DNA of 64,000 bases. Source: Rhynchopus euleeides (lineage: Eukaryota > Euglenozoa > Diplonemea > Diplonemida > Diplonemidae). The stretch covers positions 868,001-932,000 of the forward strand of contig OY723300.1 in NCBI GenBank assembly GCA_963210315.1, written 5' to 3'. The stretch's first letter is position 1; each line of letters starts with the position of its first letter. The notes below the pieces were generated by a model. The model saw nothing but the letters and a program-made list of their open reading frames with translations. It was not told the DNA's origin and did no database searches. Positions 63,139 to 64,000 of this stretch are shown here, piece after piece. A program made the translations under genes and the position numbers.

Positions 63139-63244
63139 GAGCCCAGAAATGGGACATCCGTCAAAATTGGATCGATACAGAGAAGATTAGCATGGTCCCT
63201 GCGCAAGGATGACACGCATTAATCGAGAAAGTATCACCTTTTTT
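63139..63244 (+). ncRNA. U6: U6 spliceosomal snRNA (within a retroposed chimera; possibly a pseudogene)
   Basis: Starts with a 5' stem-loop CCCA-GAAA-TGGG, followed by the AAAATTGG-ATCGATACAGAGAAGATTAGC core. The ACAGAGA box that pairs with the 5' splice site is at 63177-63183 and the AGC catalytic triad at 63189-63191. The CCCTGCGCAAGGATGACACGC region forming the U2/U6 helix and internal stem-loop follows, and a T6 terminator-like run is at 63239-63244. Total ~106 nt, normal for U6. Core boxes are intact, so either it is young or functional, but its location inside a poly(A)-ended insertion argues for a retrocopy. No upstream polymerase III promoter was recognised in the spacer. Confidence 0.85.
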
Positions 63245-63895
63245 AAAAAAAGTCCTGGGTAAGACGTTAAACTGCCTGGGGGGGCCGTCCCCGGACCATG
63301 ACGGGTGCCTGCAGCAGGAGTCTAGCACGGCCGTGGTCCAGGGCATGACCGAAAACTGCTTGGGTAACGAGGCTCCCCAGACCAGGATGGGTGGAGACAC
63401 CCGGAGTCTAAATAGTCACACCACGTCAGGCCAGACCTTCGCATTGCACTCCGCGAAGACTGCCACACAGCCGCGGGGCAGGTGTGCAGCCTGTGGAAAA
63501 CCTCGTACAGAAAAGACTGTAAGGGACGACAGCCCCGCCGAGGCGATACAGCGCCAGACGCGGCCCGAGTTTCTGGAGACCGACCGGGGAACTGGTTCGT
63601 CTTCAGGATAAGCGCCTCACAGAGGACTGATCCTCACCTGTGATCCGTGAACCTCAGCCCCATGGTGCTGGAGTGGAGCGGGTGACTCGACCTCTTTTCG
63701 GGTTTTTTTCTATTTCTTTATTTTCTTTTGGGTGCGTCCACCAAAGAAAACGTGGCCACCCACTCGCAGAGGCTCCCGAAAGCTCCAGCATCAGCTCGAG
63801 GTTCATGGAGTAGATCGGTGTCTCCAGAAGAAGGGGATGTCCGGTCGAAGAAGACAAACGACGAAGACAACCACACAGGCCGCACAAAAAAAAAT
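63245..63895 (+). other. Body of the U6 chimera, source unknown
   Basis: Starts A7 then GTCCTGGGTAAGACGTTAAAC and runs to A9. No long reading frame and no similarity to the 3' UTR of the LINE at 3.4-12.4 kb. It may be the 3' end of another LINE or SINE, or a cellular RNA. Its last ~180 bp have a T-rich stretch (63700-63730) then ordinary sequence. Confidence 0.5.
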
Positions 63896-64000
63896 CTGCC
63901 CACAAGCACCCCGCCACACGGGCTGCCTGCCGGGTAGAGCGCACATGCGGCTCTCGGCCCTCTTTCTTGCTGACCCTTTCGCCACCCAGGGTGTCCTGGG
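63896..64000. other. Spacer 3 of the Cys-rich gene array, resumed
   Basis: Matches 48413-48517 in spacer 1 except for isolated substitutions (ACAAGC for GCAAGC at the first bases). It continues past the window edge, so a further gene of the array may lie downstream. Confidence 0.75.

Larger units (their letters stand above)
63139..63895 (+). mobile_element. Retroposed insertion: U6 snRNA fused to ~650 bp of other RNA, ending in A9
   Basis: Spacers 1 and 2 read GACACCTG-CCCGCAAGCACC without a break (48408-48427, 57151-57170). In spacer 3, 757 bp are inserted after GACACCTG (ends 63138), and the spacer resumes at CTGCCCACAAGCACC (63896). The insert begins with a complete U6 sequence and its T run, continues with ~640 bp of unrelated sequence, and ends in A9 (63886-63894). 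CTG is repeated at both edges, a minimal target duplication or microhomology. U6 joined through its 3' U tail to a poly(A)-ended fragment is the known structure of template-switch chimeras made by LINE reverse transcriptase. Confidence 0.8.

Noticed and set aside
63333-63611. A 92-codon ORF inside the U6 chimera
   Set aside because: It starts with a non-ATG codon, is short, and lacks any recognisable LINE domain.
1-64000. A spliced-leader RNA gene
   Set aside because: I looked for the dinoflagellate leader sequence and for short donor-containing snRNA-like genes and saw none; the trans-splicing idea rests on acceptors only.

Overview
This window looks like nuclear DNA from a GC-rich, unicellular eukaryote, probably a flagellated protist or alga. 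The sequence does not fix the lineage. Evidence for a eukaryote: a 9-1-1 clamp subunit (HUS1), a V-ATPase proteolipid, a flagellar cargo-adapter homologue (ARMC2), NPC2-like ML proteins, secreted giant Cys-rich proteins, non-LTR and DNA transposons, a U6 snRNA sequence, and splice-acceptor-like tracts (CTAAC, pyrimidines, CAG) just before several start codons. All start codons below were re-chosen as ATG. Nearly every gene is a single open exon, and every supported gene is on the + strand across the full 64 kb. One-way gene order, tandem paralogues and acceptor-like AGs next to the ATG recall lineages with spliced-leader trans-splicing (dinoflagellates and perkinsids, euglenozoans), but I found no spliced-leader gene, so this is inference.

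Layout. 1-3.4 kb: C-rich low-complexity DNA holding a 1.15-kb foldback element with 360-370-bp inverted arms and a TA target duplication. 3.4-12.4 kb: a full-length-looking LINE with a coiled-coil ORF1 and an ORF2 of OTU protease, AP-endonuclease, reverse transcriptase and RNase H; the two ORFs share one frame, separated by a single TAG. 13.3-14.15 kb: a non-autonomous DNA transposon with a perfect 9-bp target duplication; a relative with 7-bp duplications lies at 28.2-29.1 kb. 14.3 kb: HUS1. 16.1-24.2 kb: a ubiquitin-like/DUF4116 membrane protein, a tandem-fused Old Yellow Enzyme (OYE) and two ML-domain secreted proteins. 25.3-30.5 kb: a single-copy core of ARMC2 and a TPR-like protein with a C-terminal Cys cluster. 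31.2-39.2 kb: three more ML genes, a second DUF4116 gene and a single-domain OYE, so the flanks of the core are duplicated. 39.5-41.3 kb: a small membrane protein, possibly spliced, and a V-ATPase subunit c-type proteolipid. 43.2-62.6 kb: three tandem genes for secreted Cys-rich proteins (1552, 2259 and 1349 aa) built from a 278-aa (834-bp) repeat, with 1963-bp spacers. 63.14-63.90 kb: an insertion into the third copy of that spacer, beginning with a U6 snRNA and ending in A9; the other two spacer copies give the empty site.

Functional reading. Housekeeping and ciliary genes (HUS1, ARMC2, V-ATPase) are interleaved with expanding families that are secreted or membrane-associated (ML lipid-binding proteins, DUF4116 proteins, OYE flavoenzymes ending in Cys-Cys, giant Cys-rich proteins). 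A ~200-bp upstream module is shared by the OYE genes and one ML gene, so these may be co-expressed. The most unusual items are the U6 chimeric insertion, the OTU-bearing LINE with the in-frame ORF1/ORF2 stop, the paired DNA transposons with conserved hairpins, and the in-frame giant repeat genes.
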